Positions 10,828 through 19,247 of a stretch of DNA of 64,000 nucleotides are shown one piece after another. A model generated the notes under the pieces. That model did not search any database, was not told where the DNA came from, and saw nothing but the letters and a program-made list of their open reading frames with translations. A program made the translations under genes and the position numbers. Source of the DNA: Rhodocaloribacter sp964552015 (lineage in GTDB: Bacteria; Bacteroidota; Rhodothermia; Rhodothermales; ISCAR-4553); NCBI GenBank assembly GCA_964552015.1, contig CAZKFR010000006.1, positions 24,295-88,294 of the forward strand. The letters are read 5' to 3'. The number at the start of each line of letters is the position of its first letter. The first letter of the stretch is position 1.

Positions 10828-11520
10828 TCAACCGGCGGCCTCGTCGGGCGGCCCCGGTGTCGTCGTCCGGTCGGTCGGGGTACCGTTGGCGCCCACCGGC
10901 ACGTCGTCGGCTTCCGCCGACGGCGGCACGGCTGTCCCGGCCTCCGCCGGCGGGCCCTCCCCGTGTGCCCCGGCTTCGTGCTGCGCGGCCAGCCGCGCAT
11001 GAAACGTCTTCTGAAACACCAGAATGCCCACCACCCCGACGACAATGGCCATGTCGGCCACGTTCCAGATGGGGAAGAGCGCCACGTAGTTGCCCCCGAT
11101 GATCGGCACAGCCTCGGGCACGTACCCGCGCCAGAGGTTCACATGGATGAAATCCACGACCTTACCGAGGAAGAAACCATCGTAGCCGAGCAGGACGCCG
11201 TAAAAAACCCGGTCGATGATGTTGCCCAGGGCCCCCCCGAGGATCAGGGCCAGACTGGCCCGGTAGGGGAAATAGCCCCGGTTCCCGATACGAACCATGT
11301 AGAGGACGATCAGGAGCGTGGCGATAATCGAAAAGATCGTCACCAGCGCCGGGGGACCGAACGTGATCCCGAAGGCCATGCCCGGGTTCTCGGTGAACGT
11401 GAGCCGGAGCCAGTCCCCCAGCAGCGGGATCGACTCGTGCCGCATCATCGTGTTGAGCACGATGATCTTCGTGGCCTGATCGACCACCACGACAGCCAGG
11501 GTGATCCAGAGTACACGCAT
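10828..11520 (-). CDS. lspA: Lipoprotein signal peptidase (signal peptidase II)
   Basis: 230-residue integral membrane aspartyl protease that cleaves prolipoprotein signal peptides after lipidation. Four transmembrane helices are visible in residues 1-165. The catalytic dyad is D103 in GNIIDR and D156 in FPIWNVADMAI; the conserved N-terminal DQATK (14-18) and TENPGMAFG (43-51) are present. The tail beyond about residue 170 is a long, hydrophilic Ala/Pro/Glu-rich extension absent from E. coli LspA. It lies 84 bases after the DksA-like gene, with a hairpin between the two. Many lipoproteins in this window (S8 protease, NosL, cytochrome c, sugar dehydrogenase) would be its substrates. Confidence 0.95.
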   Translation of the reverse strand: MRVLWITLAVVVVDQATKIIVLNTMMRHESIPLLGDWLRLTFTENPGMAFGITFGPPALVTIFSIIATLLIVLYMVRIGNRGYFPYRASLALILGGALGNIIDRVFYGVLLGYDGFFLGKVVDFIHVNLWRGYVPEAVPIIGGNYVALFPIWNVADMAIVVGVVGILVFQKTFHARLAAQHEAGAHGEGPPAEAGTAVPPSAEADDVPVGANGTPTDRTTTPGPPDEAAG

Positions 11521-11551
11521 ACGACGACAACTCCTTCGATTCGACGAGAAA

Positions 11552-11579
11552 GGGCGGTCCCGGAGGACCAGGACCGCCC
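11552..11579 (-). terminator. Hairpin between the DksA-like gene and lspA
   Basis: A perfect 9-bp stem (GGGCGGTCC with GGACCGCCC) around a 10-base loop, followed on the minus strand by TTTCTC. The weak U-tract suggests partial termination or an attenuator ahead of lspA, not a strong terminator. Confidence 0.42.
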
Positions 11580-11604
11580 CAGCATGACCTTACCGGTCCG
11601 TCCG

Positions 11605-12045
11605 TTATTTCTTCTGCTTGAGTTTGGCCTCGATCGAGATTTCCGTATGCGGCACGGCCTCCAGGCGTTCCTTCGGGATCGGCTTGCCCGTGACCTTACA
11701 GATGCCGTACGTCTTGTTGTCGATCCGTTCCAGGGCCCGGTCGAGGTAGCCGACGTATTTCTGCTGGCGCCCGATCATCAGGTAGAGCTTTTCGCGCTCC
11801 ATGGCATCGGTCCCGGCATCGGCCATATGGAAGCTGTAGGCCGTGTCGTTCTCCGACTGTTCGCGGGCGTCAGCCAGTTGCGCCTTCATGCGCTCGATGT
11901 CTTCGATGGCCGCCTGCCGCTTCTTCAGAATCAACTGGCGGAAGTACTCGAGTTCTTCATCACTGAACGGCGTAACCCGCTTCGTCGCCTCGACCCGCTC
12001 GTTACCGTTGATCTTCTCTTCCATGTCCTTGATCTTCGTTCGCAT
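11605..12045 (-). CDS. DksA/TraR-family protein with degenerate zinc finger
   Basis: 146 residues. An N-terminal coiled-coil (FSDEELEYFRQLILKKRQ, about 27-80) with a DTAYSFHMADAGTDAMERE segment precedes a TraR/DksA-type finger YGICKVTGKPIPKERLEAVP (about 113-132). Of the four zinc-binding cysteines only the first remains; the others are replaced by Thr, Ser or charged residues, as is usual for Bacteroidota members. DksA-type proteins bind the secondary channel of RNA polymerase and act with ppGpp. Its place between ileS and lspA matches ylyA of Bacillus subtilis. Whether it acts in the stringent response is inference. Confidence 0.85.
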   Translation of the reverse strand: MRTKIKDMEEKINGNERVEATKRVTPFSDEELEYFRQLILKKRQAAIEDIERMKAQLADAREQSENDTAYSFHMADAGTDAMEREKLYLMIGRQQKYVGYLDRALERIDNKTYGICKVTGKPIPKERLEAVPHTEISIEAKLKQKK

Positions 12046-12093
12046 CGTTGTACAAAAAGGCCGGCCTGCCCCGTGCGCTCCCGCGCCGGAGCC

Positions 12094-15000
12094 TCAGGCA
12101 GAAAGGCGGCGCACCCCGACGGTGACCTCCTCCGAATCGATATGGAACTGCTCGACGAGGTCACCCTCCGGTCGGGCGGATTCTTCAAACTCTAGAGCCA
12201 GCGTCTCGTTCCGAATCCAGTCGGCGTGCTGCAGGATGGCGTCGCGCAGGCGCGGTGTGGCCTGGAAGCGGACGGCGATGCGGTCCGTGACCTCGTATTG
12301 CGCCTGTTTTCGCAGGTTCTGGATCCGGTTGACGGTCTCGCGGGCCAGACCTTCGGCCCGGAGCGCCTCATCGAGCGTGGTGTCGAGGGCGACGGTGACG
12401 CCCTGTTCCTGCCCCACCAGCCATCCCTCGATGCCCTCGCTGAGGATCTCCAGGTCGCCCGGCCCCAGTTCGACTTCCTGGCCGTCGACGTCGAGCACGA
12501 GGCGGCCCTCGGTCAGGTATCGTTCGATTTCTTCGTCACTTAAGGCACGAACGCGCGCATGGACGGCCTTCATGAGCGGGCCCAGCCGGCGTCCCAGGGC
12601 CTTGAAGTTGGGCCGCGCCGACCGCCGGACGACGTCGCTCGTGCCCTCCACGTAGGCGATCTGCTTGACGTTCACCTCATCCCGGATGATCTCCGCCACG
12701 GCCTCGATGGCCTCGCGCTCCACCCCCACCCCGGTGACGACCAGGATCCGCGGCAGCGGCTGACGGACGTTGACCCCGGCCGCGTTGCGGAGGGACAGGA
12801 CGACCGAGGAGATCGTCCGCGCCAGATCCATACGGTGTTCGAGCGCCTCGTCCCGTGCCGCCGCTTCGACCGTCGGGAACGCCGCCAGATGCACCGACAG
12901 GGCCGACTCGCGGCCCGTCGCTTCGTTGAGCGCCCGGTAGAGCCACTCGGCAAAAAACGGGGCGATGGGACTCATCAGCTTCGCCACCGTCACCAGGCAT
13001 TCATAGACGGTCTGGTAGGCCGCCTCCTTGTCGCGGGCATCCCGAACGTTGCCGGCCTTGTCCCAGAAACGTCGACGGGAACGCCGGACGTACCAGTTCG
13101 ACAGCTCGTCGACGAAGCGCTCGACCGCACGGGCCGCACGGGTGGGATGATAGACTTCCAGGGCCTCGTCCACCTCGGCGATGGTGGTATTGAGCCGGCT
13201 CATGATCCAGCGGTCGAGCTCGGCTCGCTCGGCCACGGGCACCCGCTCCTCCGCATACCGGAAGCCGTCGATGTTGGCGTACGTGGCGAAGAAGTTGTAG
13301 ACGTTGCCCAGGGTTGAGAAAAACTTGCGGAAGGTGTCGCGCAACCCCTGATCGGAGAACTTGAGGTCTTCCCACGGCGGGGTGTTGCTCATCATGTACC
13401 ACCGCACCACGTCGGCGCCGTAGGACGCGATCACCTCGAAGGGGTTGACGGCGTTGCCCCGGCTCTTGGACATTTTCTCGCCCTTCTCGTCGAGCACGAG
13501 GCCGTTGACCACGCAATTTTTGTAGGCGACGCTGTCCATCACCATGGTGGCGATGGCGTGCAGGGTGTAGAACCACCCGCGCGTCTGATCGACCCCCTCG
13601 GCGATGAAGTCGGCGGGGAAGCTCCGGCGGAAGGCGTCCTGGTTCTCAAACGGGTAATGCCACTGCGCGAAGGGCATCGCCCCGGAGTCGAACCACACGT
13701 CGATGAGGTCGGGGACGCGGCGCATGGTGCCGCCATCGGGTGCGGGCCAGGTGAGCCGGTCCACATAGGGCCGGTGCAGGTCGATGTCTTCGTCACGCTC
13801 GGGGAGCTGATCCCCGCACTTGGCCCGCAATTCGGCGATGGAGCCGATGACCTCGATGTAGTCCGATCCGGGTTTGTCGGACTGCCAGATCGGCAGCGGC
13901 GTGCCCCAGTAGCGGCGCCGGCTCAACGCCCAGTCCACGTTGTTTTTGAGCCATTCCCCGAAGCGGCCGCGCCCGATGCTCTCCGGCTGCCAGTTGATGG
14001 TCTCGTTGAGCTCCACCATGCGGTCCTTCACGGCCGTGGTGCGGATGAACCAGCCCTCGACGGGATAGCTCATCAGCGGCGTGCCCTTGCGCCAGTCGTG
14101 GGGGTAGTTGTGCAGGTAGGTCTCGTGCCGGTACAGCAGGCCGCGCTCGCGGAGGTCGCGGATGATGACCTTGTCGGCGTCCTTGAACCAGAGGCCGGCC
14201 ACGAGCCGGGCCTTGTCGGTGAAGTGGCCGTCCGGGTCGATGGGGTTGAGCAGGGGCAGCCCCTCCCGCTTGCTCGTCTCGTAGTCCTCCGCCCCGAAAG
14301 CGGGCGCCGTATGCACGATGCCGGTCCCGTCCTCCGTCGAGACGTACTCCGCCGGCACGACGCGCCAGGCTGTCCCCGGCTCGACCTCGTCGACGAAATA
14401 GGGATAGAGCGGTTCGTACGTCCGCCCGACGAGGTCCTTCCCCTTGTACGTCGCCACGACCTCGTAGTCCTCGCGGAGCACCTCCAGGCGTTCGGCGGCC
14501 AGGATCAGGTACTGCGGCGTGTCATCCGGCCCCGCGATACGCACCTTCACGTAGTCGATGTCCGGCCCGACGGCCAGGGCCGCGTTCGAGATGAGGGTCC
14601 ACGGCGTCGTGGTCCAGGCCAGGAAGTAGGTGTCCGGCTCGTCCGTGGCGCGGAAACGAACGTACACGCTCGGGTCCTGCACTTCTCGATAGCCCAGGCT
14701 CACTTCGTGCGAGGATAACACGGTGCCGGAGCCGGGGCTGTACCACTGGATCTTGTAGCCCTTGTAGAGCAGTCCCTTCTCGTAGATCTGCTTGAGGAGC
14801 CACCAGACCGTCTCGATGTATTTCGTCTCGAAGGTGATGTACGGGTGCTCCAGATCGACCCAGTAGCCCATGCGGGTCGTCAACTCGTCCCATTGCGCCT
14901 TGTAGCGGAGCACACTCGCCCGGCAGGCCGCATTGTACTTCTCGACGCCGTAGGCCTCCACCTGATGCCGTCCTTCCAGGCCCAGCTCTTTCTCTACCTC

Positions 15001-15282
15001 GATCTCGACCGGAAGCCCGTGCGTGTCCCACCCGGCCTTGCGCTCGACGCGGAACCCCTTCATGGTCTTGAACCGGCAGAAGGTGTCCTTGATGGTTCGA
15101 GCCATGACGTGGTGGATACCGGGCTGCCCGTTGGCCGTCGGCGGACCTTCATAGAACGAAAACACGGGCGCATCGGCGGGCTTGTCGAGGCTCTTCTTGA
15201 ACACCTCCTGTGCCTGCCACCACTGCAGGATCTCCCGCTCCAGCGCGGGATGATCGAATCGTTTGACTTCAGGAAAGGCCAT
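12094..15282 (-). CDS. ileS: Isoleucyl-tRNA synthetase
   Basis: 1062-residue class I aminoacyl-tRNA synthetase that charges tRNA-Ile. The HIGH-like motif is PPTANGQPGIHHVMART (about residues 46-62), the CP1 editing domain follows, and GEKMSKSRGN (about 595-605) is the KMSKS loop. The anticodon-binding and C-terminal regions are complete. The start at 15282 (MAFPEVKRF) is chosen because it begins the conserved part; an in-frame extension of 48 codons upstream is low-complexity and not family-like. It is followed by the DksA-like gene and lspA on the same strand. Confidence 0.97.
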   Translation of the reverse strand: MAFPEVKRFDHPALEREILQWWQAQEVFKKSLDKPADAPVFSFYEGPPTANGQPGIHHVMARTIKDTFCRFKTMKGFRVERKAGWDTHGLPVEIEVEKELGLEGRHQVEAYGVEKYNAACRASVLRYKAQWDELTTRMGYWVDLEHPYITFETKYIETVWWLLKQIYEKGLLYKGYKIQWYSPGSGTVLSSHEVSLGYREVQDPSVYVRFRATDEPDTYFLAWTTTPWTLISNAALAVGPDIDYVKVRIAGPDDTPQYLILAAERLEVLREDYEVVATYKGKDLVGRTYEPLYPYFVDEVEPGTAWRVVPAEYVSTEDGTGIVHTAPAFGAEDYETSKREGLPLLNPIDPDGHFTDKARLVAGLWFKDADKVIIRDLRERGLLYRHETYLHNYPHDWRKGTPLMSYPVEGWFIRTTAVKDRMVELNETINWQPESIGRGRFGEWLKNNVDWALSRRRYWGTPLPIWQSDKPGSDYIEVIGSIAELRAKCGDQLPERDEDIDLHRPYVDRLTWPAPDGGTMRRVPDLIDVWFDSGAMPFAQWHYPFENQDAFRRSFPADFIAEGVDQTRGWFYTLHAIATMVMDSVAYKNCVVNGLVLDEKGEKMSKSRGNAVNPFEVIASYGADVVRWYMMSNTPPWEDLKFSDQGLRDTFRKFFSTLGNVYNFFATYANIDGFRYAEERVPVAERAELDRWIMSRLNTTIAEVDEALEVYHPTRAARAVERFVDELSNWYVRRSRRRFWDKAGNVRDARDKEAAYQTVYECLVTVAKLMSPIAPFFAEWLYRALNEATGRESALSVHLAAFPTVEAAARDEALEHRMDLARTISSVVLSLRNAAGVNVRQPLPRILVVTGVGVEREAIEAVAEIIRDEVNVKQIAYVEGTSDVVRRSARPNFKALGRRLGPLMKAVHARVRALSDEEIERYLTEGRLVLDVDGQEVELGPGDLEILSEGIEGWLVGQEQGVTVALDTTLDEALRAEGLARETVNRIQNLRKQAQYEVTDRIAVRFQATPRLRDAILQHADWIRNETLALEFEESARPEGDLVEQFHIDSEEVTVGVRRLSA

Positions 15283-15439
15283 GATGCCGGGGAAAACGGA
15301 ACGGTTGATGGAGACGGCGTACGTGAAGAGCGTGAAGATACGACGTACCCGCCGGTGCGTTGGGGAAAAAACGCTGAAACCACACCCCCCCGCGGCCCGA
15401 TCCGCCCACCGGGAGCCCGGGGCCACCTGCGCTCACCCC

Positions 15440-16159
15440 TCAGTCGATGCCCAGTTCGAACCGCCGCCGCAGTTCCTGCACGTAGAGAGCCAGCGCGTTC
15501 CGCAACTCGTAGGTCTGCTCGTACAGCTCGAAGTACCGGTCATCGGACAGGTAGGCCGCCCCGCGCAACTCGCGGAGCAAGCCCAGCGCGGCATTGGCAT
15601 CCCGCAATCCCCGCTTGACGCAGGCGATGTTTCCCCCGATGAGTTCGTGTTCGAGCCCGATACCGTAGCCTTTGGCAATGTGCCCCGGAATCTGCGTCAG
15701 GTTCGTGCAGAACTGCACGAGGGTGCTGTCCTTGACGTCCCCCGGGAGCGCATTGGCCCATGCCAGAACCGTTTCGGCAAGCGCCAGCGCCTGCTGGTAG
15801 ACGGGCAGCCCGCGGTACCCGAACTCATCGAAGTAGGCGGGCTCATCGTCGTCGTCCGGCTCGGAGATCTCACCGTGTGCGTTGATCCAGAGGCTTCCTT
15901 CCGACGAGGAAGGCTCTTCCTCGAAGGAGAGGTAGAAACAGCCCTCGTCCGCATAGAAGCCATGGCGATCGAGGAAAGCCAGAAACTGGGCTTCCCAGAA
16001 CCGCCGCCCGTTCTCATCGTCCGCCTTCGGCAGGGGATGGTTGATGAGAAACGAGAAGAAGAAGTCCATGAACCGGCTGACCCTGCGGTCATTCTCGCGC
16101 AGGTAGGCTTCCCAGCGTTCTTCGTCCCAGAAGTTGTCGTCGTCGAACATGGCAGGCAT
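15440..16159 (-). CDS. Two-part hypothetical: unknown N-terminal domain plus S23-like four-helix bundle
   Basis: 239 residues. Residues ~1-115 are acidic and aromatic (FWDEERWEAYLREND, then RFMDFFFSFLINHPLPKADD and a DDDDEPAYFDEFGY linker) and are not recognised. From about residue 120 the pattern VYQQALALAETVLAW..., IPGHIAKGYGIGLEHE, then AALGLLRELRGAAYLSDD and a final long helix matches the 23S rRNA-intervening-sequence (S23, four-helix-bundle) family, including its I-x-(G/S)-x-IA-(K/E)-GYG signature. Those proteins normally stand alone at about 120 residues, so this is an unusual fusion. It lies between ileS and purine nucleoside phosphorylase on the same strand. Function is unknown. Confidence 0.62.
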   Translation of the reverse strand: MPAMFDDDNFWDEERWEAYLRENDRRVSRFMDFFFSFLINHPLPKADDENGRRFWEAQFLAFLDRHGFYADEGCFYLSFEEEPSSSEGSLWINAHGEISEPDDDDEPAYFDEFGYRGLPVYQQALALAETVLAWANALPGDVKDSTLVQFCTNLTQIPGHIAKGYGIGLEHELIGGNIACVKRGLRDANAALGLLRELRGAAYLSDDRYFELYEQTYELRNALALYVQELRRRFELGID

Positions 16160-16186
16160 CGGTTTGGCAGCCCGTCAGCGGGTTAT

Positions 16187-17032
16187 TCAGGCAGGAGCCG
16201 GCATAGCGGCCGTGACGACGCGGCGCATCAGGGTCGTCAGGGAAGGTTCGGCGCTCGCCGCCGCCGCCAGCACGTCCTCGAGGGTCACCGGTTCGAGTGC
16301 ATCGGGGAAGCATTCGTCCGTAATGACCGAAATCGCCATGACGCGCATGTTCATGTGCCGCGCCACGATCACTTCGGGCACGGTGCTCATCCCGACCGCG
16401 TCGGCGCCGAGCGTGCGCAGCATACGGTATTCGGCCCGCGTCTCCAGACTGGGCCCGGTCACGGCGGCGTAGACCCCCTGCTGCAGCCGGATCCCCTCGG
16501 CCAGGGCGGCCTGCTCGGCCCGTCGGCGCAGCGCCGGATCGTACGGCTCGCTCATGTCGGGAAAACGTGGTCCCCAGGCGTCGATGTTGGGTCCTTCGAG
16601 CGGATTGACGCCCTGCAGGTTGATGTGGTCCGTCAGGAGCATCAGGTCCCCCCGACGGAAGTGGGGGTTCATGCCGCCGGCCGCATTCGAGATCAGGAGC
16701 GTATCGACGCCGAGCACACCCAGCACACGGACCGGCAGGGTCACCTCCCACGGTCCATACCCTTCGTACAGGTGAAACCGCCCCTGCAGGGCCAGGACCG
16801 GCACGCCGTCAAGCCGCCCGGCCAGCAGGCGCCCCCGGTGGGAGGCGACGGTCGAGACGGGCATGTGCGGGATGGTTTCGTAGGGCAGCGCCACGTCCAC
16901 GTCGATCTCATCGGCCAGGGCGCCGAGGCCCGTGCCCAGGATGATCCCGATGCGCGGCGGCGTGCCGATCCGCTCCTTCACGAAGCGGGCCGCTTCTTCC
17001 ACCCGTTGCCGGTAGGCCGTCACGTCCAGCAT
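16187..17032 (-). CDS. Purine nucleoside phosphorylase
   Basis: 281-residue trimeric-type (PNP-I/MTAP superfamily) enzyme that splits purine nucleosides with phosphate in the salvage pathway. Visible are IGIILGTGLGALAD (about 27-40), SHRGRLLAGRL, GRFHLYEGYGPWEVTLPVRVL (about 84-104), the NAAGGMNPHFRRGDLMLLTDHIN block and ETRAEYRMLRTLGADAVGMST (about 197-217). The downstream end carries VITDECFPD, as in family members. It begins 8 bases after the DivIVA gene and so is very likely co-transcribed with it. Symbol punA or deoD-like would fit but the subtype is not certain. Confidence 0.92.
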   Translation of the reverse strand: MLDVTAYRQRVEEAARFVKERIGTPPRIGIILGTGLGALADEIDVDVALPYETIPHMPVSTVASHRGRLLAGRLDGVPVLALQGRFHLYEGYGPWEVTLPVRVLGVLGVDTLLISNAAGGMNPHFRRGDLMLLTDHINLQGVNPLEGPNIDAWGPRFPDMSEPYDPALRRRAEQAALAEGIRLQQGVYAAVTGPSLETRAEYRMLRTLGADAVGMSTVPEVIVARHMNMRVMAISVITDECFPDALEPVTLEDVLAAAASAEPSLTTLMRRVVTAAMPAPA

Positions 17033-17040
17033 GGCGTCGG

Positions 17041-18051
17041 TCAGTCGAGGTCGTCGAGGATACGGCGGATCTTGGCGATTTCGTCGCTGGGGATATGCGT
17101 ATCGTCTTCCTCCGCCGGCGGTTCGGGGGGTGCCGGGGCGGGTGTCGTGTGCTCGGCCGGACTGGGCTCGGAACCCGGCATGACCAGGTTACGGACGCGC
17201 CAGCCGGGCCGGTCCGCCGGCGCTTCGCCTTTTTCCCCACCGGCGTCCGGCGAGTTGCCTTCCTCGGCGGCGGCCTGGAACTGCTGCCAGAGCGGCCGTT
17301 CTTCTGGCTCCTGACGGCTCGTCTCCGGCATCGCCTCCTCCTCCGCCTCCGGCCCGGTCGCGGCCTGCGTGGCGGACGCGGAGGGCCCGCCCGGCACGAC
17401 CGCGTCGCCCGGCTCGTCCGGCTCGGAGGCCGGCGTCTCCGCCGCCGTTTCCACGACCTCCACGGCGTCTCCGGTGGCAGGCTCTCCGGTCGAGGCCTCC
17501 TCCGCCCCGGCGGGGGCGGCCTCCACACCACCCGGCCCGGCCAGGAAGCGCTCGGACACCGCCGGACCTTCCGCGGGCAGCAGTTTGATGAAGCCGGTGG
17601 GGTCCTCCCCCTCGAAGTGCGCCAGCATCTCCATCTCGGAAAGGAGGAACGCCCGGAGGCGCGTGGCGATCTCCTTGCGCCGGCCTGCGATCTGCGCCGC
17701 CTCCTGACGGAGACGCTGCCGCTCCTCCAGGGCATCGCGCTTGATTTCCTCGGCCTGGGCCTCGGCCTCCTTGATCATTAACTGTGCCCTGCGCTCGGCA
17801 TTCTCGATCGTCTGCCGGGACGTCTCCCGTGCGGTCTTGAGCGCCTGTTCGAGCGCCTCCTCCACCTTCATGTAATGCTGGAGCTTCATCTCCTGCTCAC
17901 GCAGCCGTTCCTCGAGGCGCGCCTTCTCATCCAGCATCTCCTGCCACTGGTCGGCCACCATCTGGAGGAAAGCATGCACCTCCTCGGCGTCAAAGCCGCG
18001 AAAGCCACGAGAGAACTCCTGTTTCCGGATGTCGAGTGGGGTCAGTTTCAT
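17041..18051 (-). CDS. DivIVA-domain protein
   Basis: 336 residues. The first ~30 (MKLTPLDIRKQEFSRGFRGFDAEEVHAFL) are the characteristic DivIVA N-terminal region containing the curvature/membrane-binding segment; a coiled-coil follows to about residue 145, then a short hydrophobic helix. The remaining half is a Pro/Ala/Glu-rich, low-complexity region, ending in an acidic IPSDEIAKIRRILDDLD tail that could be an interaction peptide. In Firmicutes and Actinobacteria DivIVA marks poles and division sites; in Bacteroidota relatives its role is less defined. It lies in the run yggS-divIVA-ileS, as in Bacillus. Confidence 0.85.
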   Translation of the reverse strand: MKLTPLDIRKQEFSRGFRGFDAEEVHAFLQMVADQWQEMLDEKARLEERLREQEMKLQHYMKVEEALEQALKTARETSRQTIENAERRAQLMIKEAEAQAEEIKRDALEERQRLRQEAAQIAGRRKEIATRLRAFLLSEMEMLAHFEGEDPTGFIKLLPAEGPAVSERFLAGPGGVEAAPAGAEEASTGEPATGDAVEVVETAAETPASEPDEPGDAVVPGGPSASATQAATGPEAEEEAMPETSRQEPEERPLWQQFQAAAEEGNSPDAGGEKGEAPADRPGWRVRNLVMPGSEPSPAEHTTPAPAPPEPPAEEDDTHIPSDEIAKIRRILDDLD

Positions 18052-18090
18052 GCCATTGTGTGCGTCGATGGGAACGGAAAAGGACGGGCA

Positions 18091-18357
18091 TCAGGTTCGG
18101 AGGGAGGATCGTTTCGGGGAAGATACGGATTCCGGAGCATTCGGTACCTGACCGAAAGGCACGTCGTCCGGATCGTCTCCGCTGGCGGCCAGGGCTTCGA
18201 GCACGCGCACGCGGTGTTCCAGGTGTTCCATCTCGGCACGCAGCGCACGCACCTCGTCGAGGGCTGCCGTGGCGCTCTCGTGCTCAAACCGTCGCAGGGC
18301 TACCAGCAGCCAGGCCAGCAACGCCGTCGCCGCCAGAACGATCACGACCCAGAACAT
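18091..18357 (-). CDS. Small membrane protein with coiled-coil
   Basis: 88 residues: one transmembrane helix (about 2-22, FWVVIVLAATALLAWLLVAL) then a short coiled-coil (about 30-62, ALDEVRALRAEMEHLEHRV) and a polar tail. The start at 18357 is supported by GGGAGGAACGGG just before the ATG; an upstream in-frame ATG at 18390 lacks such a site. It occupies the position held by sepF/ylmG between yggS (ylmE) and divIVA in Firmicutes, but shows no similarity to either that I can see. Function unknown; a role at the membrane with the DivIVA protein is only suggested by position. Confidence 0.6.
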   Translation of the reverse strand: MFWVVIVLAATALLAWLLVALRRFEHESATAALDEVRALRAEMEHLEHRVRVLEALAASGDDPDDVPFGQVPNAPESVSSPKRSSLRT

Positions 18358-18427
18358 CCCGTTCCTCCCATCCTGCCTGTGCTTTAACAATCACCCCGGC
18401 TGATTACAAGCACCGTACCGAACGGCC

Positions 18428-19153
18428 TCACCCGCGGCTCCCGAAGAGCGCCGTGCCCACACGTACGTGGGTGGCCCCCTCCTCGATGGCCACCTCGTAG
18501 TCGCCGCTCATGCCCATCGAGAGATACTGCAGATCGACGCGCGGGTTCGCGCCACGATACGTCTGTTGAAGGCGCCGTAACAGCCGGAACTGGGGACGCA
18601 CCTCCTCTGGATCATCGACCGGAGCCGCCAATGTCATGAGGCCAACGATGTGCAGGTGCTCGAACGGGGCCAGGGCATCGAGAAAGTAATGCACGGCCCC
18701 AGGGTCCAGCCCGAACTTAGAGGCCTCGCCGGATACGTTCACCTGCACGAAGCATGGCAGCACCCGATCCGCATCCGCGGCCCTTTTTTCGAGCGTCTCG
18801 GCCAGACGCAGGCTGTCGAGCGCGTGGAACACGTCGGCCCGGCGAACGACCTCCCGCGCCTTGTTTCGCTGCAAGTGACCGATCATATGCCAGCGCACAT
18901 CCCCCCCGTTCACCTCGCCCGGCAGACAGGCCGCCTTCTCTACCAGTTCCTGGACCTTGTTCTCTCCGAAGTCGCATAACCCGGCCGCCCGGGCAGCCTG
19001 TACGACCTCGACGGGAAACGTCTTCGTCACCCCGATGAGCGTTACCTCGTCGGGCGAGCGACCAGCCCGCCGGCACGCGGCCGCGATGCGCTCCCTGACC
19101 CGCGCGAGGGCCCCGGCGACTTCCCGGACGTTCTGCTCGGGTACGTTCGTCAT
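18428..19153 (-). CDS. yggS: YggS-family pyridoxal 5'-phosphate homeostasis protein
   Basis: 241-residue single-domain PLP-binding protein of the alanine racemase N-terminal fold. The PLP lysine is K44 in LIGVTKTFP; FGENKVQE (about 72-79), WHMIGHLQRNK (about 97-107) and the C-terminal LSMGMSGDYEVAIEEGATHVRVGTALFG (PLP-phosphate binding) are all present. It controls the free PLP pool and amino-acid balance and has no known enzyme activity. It is first in the run leading to the DivIVA and ileS genes, as ylmE is in Bacillus. Confidence 0.95.
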   Translation of the reverse strand: MTNVPEQNVREVAGALARVRERIAAACRRAGRSPDEVTLIGVTKTFPVEVVQAARAAGLCDFGENKVQELVEKAACLPGEVNGGDVRWHMIGHLQRNKAREVVRRADVFHALDSLRLAETLEKRAADADRVLPCFVQVNVSGEASKFGLDPGAVHYFLDALAPFEHLHIVGLMTLAAPVDDPEEVRPQFRLLRRLQQTYRGANPRVDLQYLSMGMSGDYEVAIEEGATHVRVGTALFGSRG

Positions 19154-19247
19154 GCTGCGCTCACGCCGTCAGGGCAGATGTCTGGTGGAAAAATAAACGA
19201 TCCGGGAGAAAAACATGCCTTCGCCGGTCATGACCGCGCCCGTCGCG

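Noticed and set aside
12046..12093. AGGCCGGCCT plus T-run after ileS as a terminator
   Set aside because: The stem is only a self-complementary 10-mer with no loop, and downstream genes are close on the same strand; not convincing.
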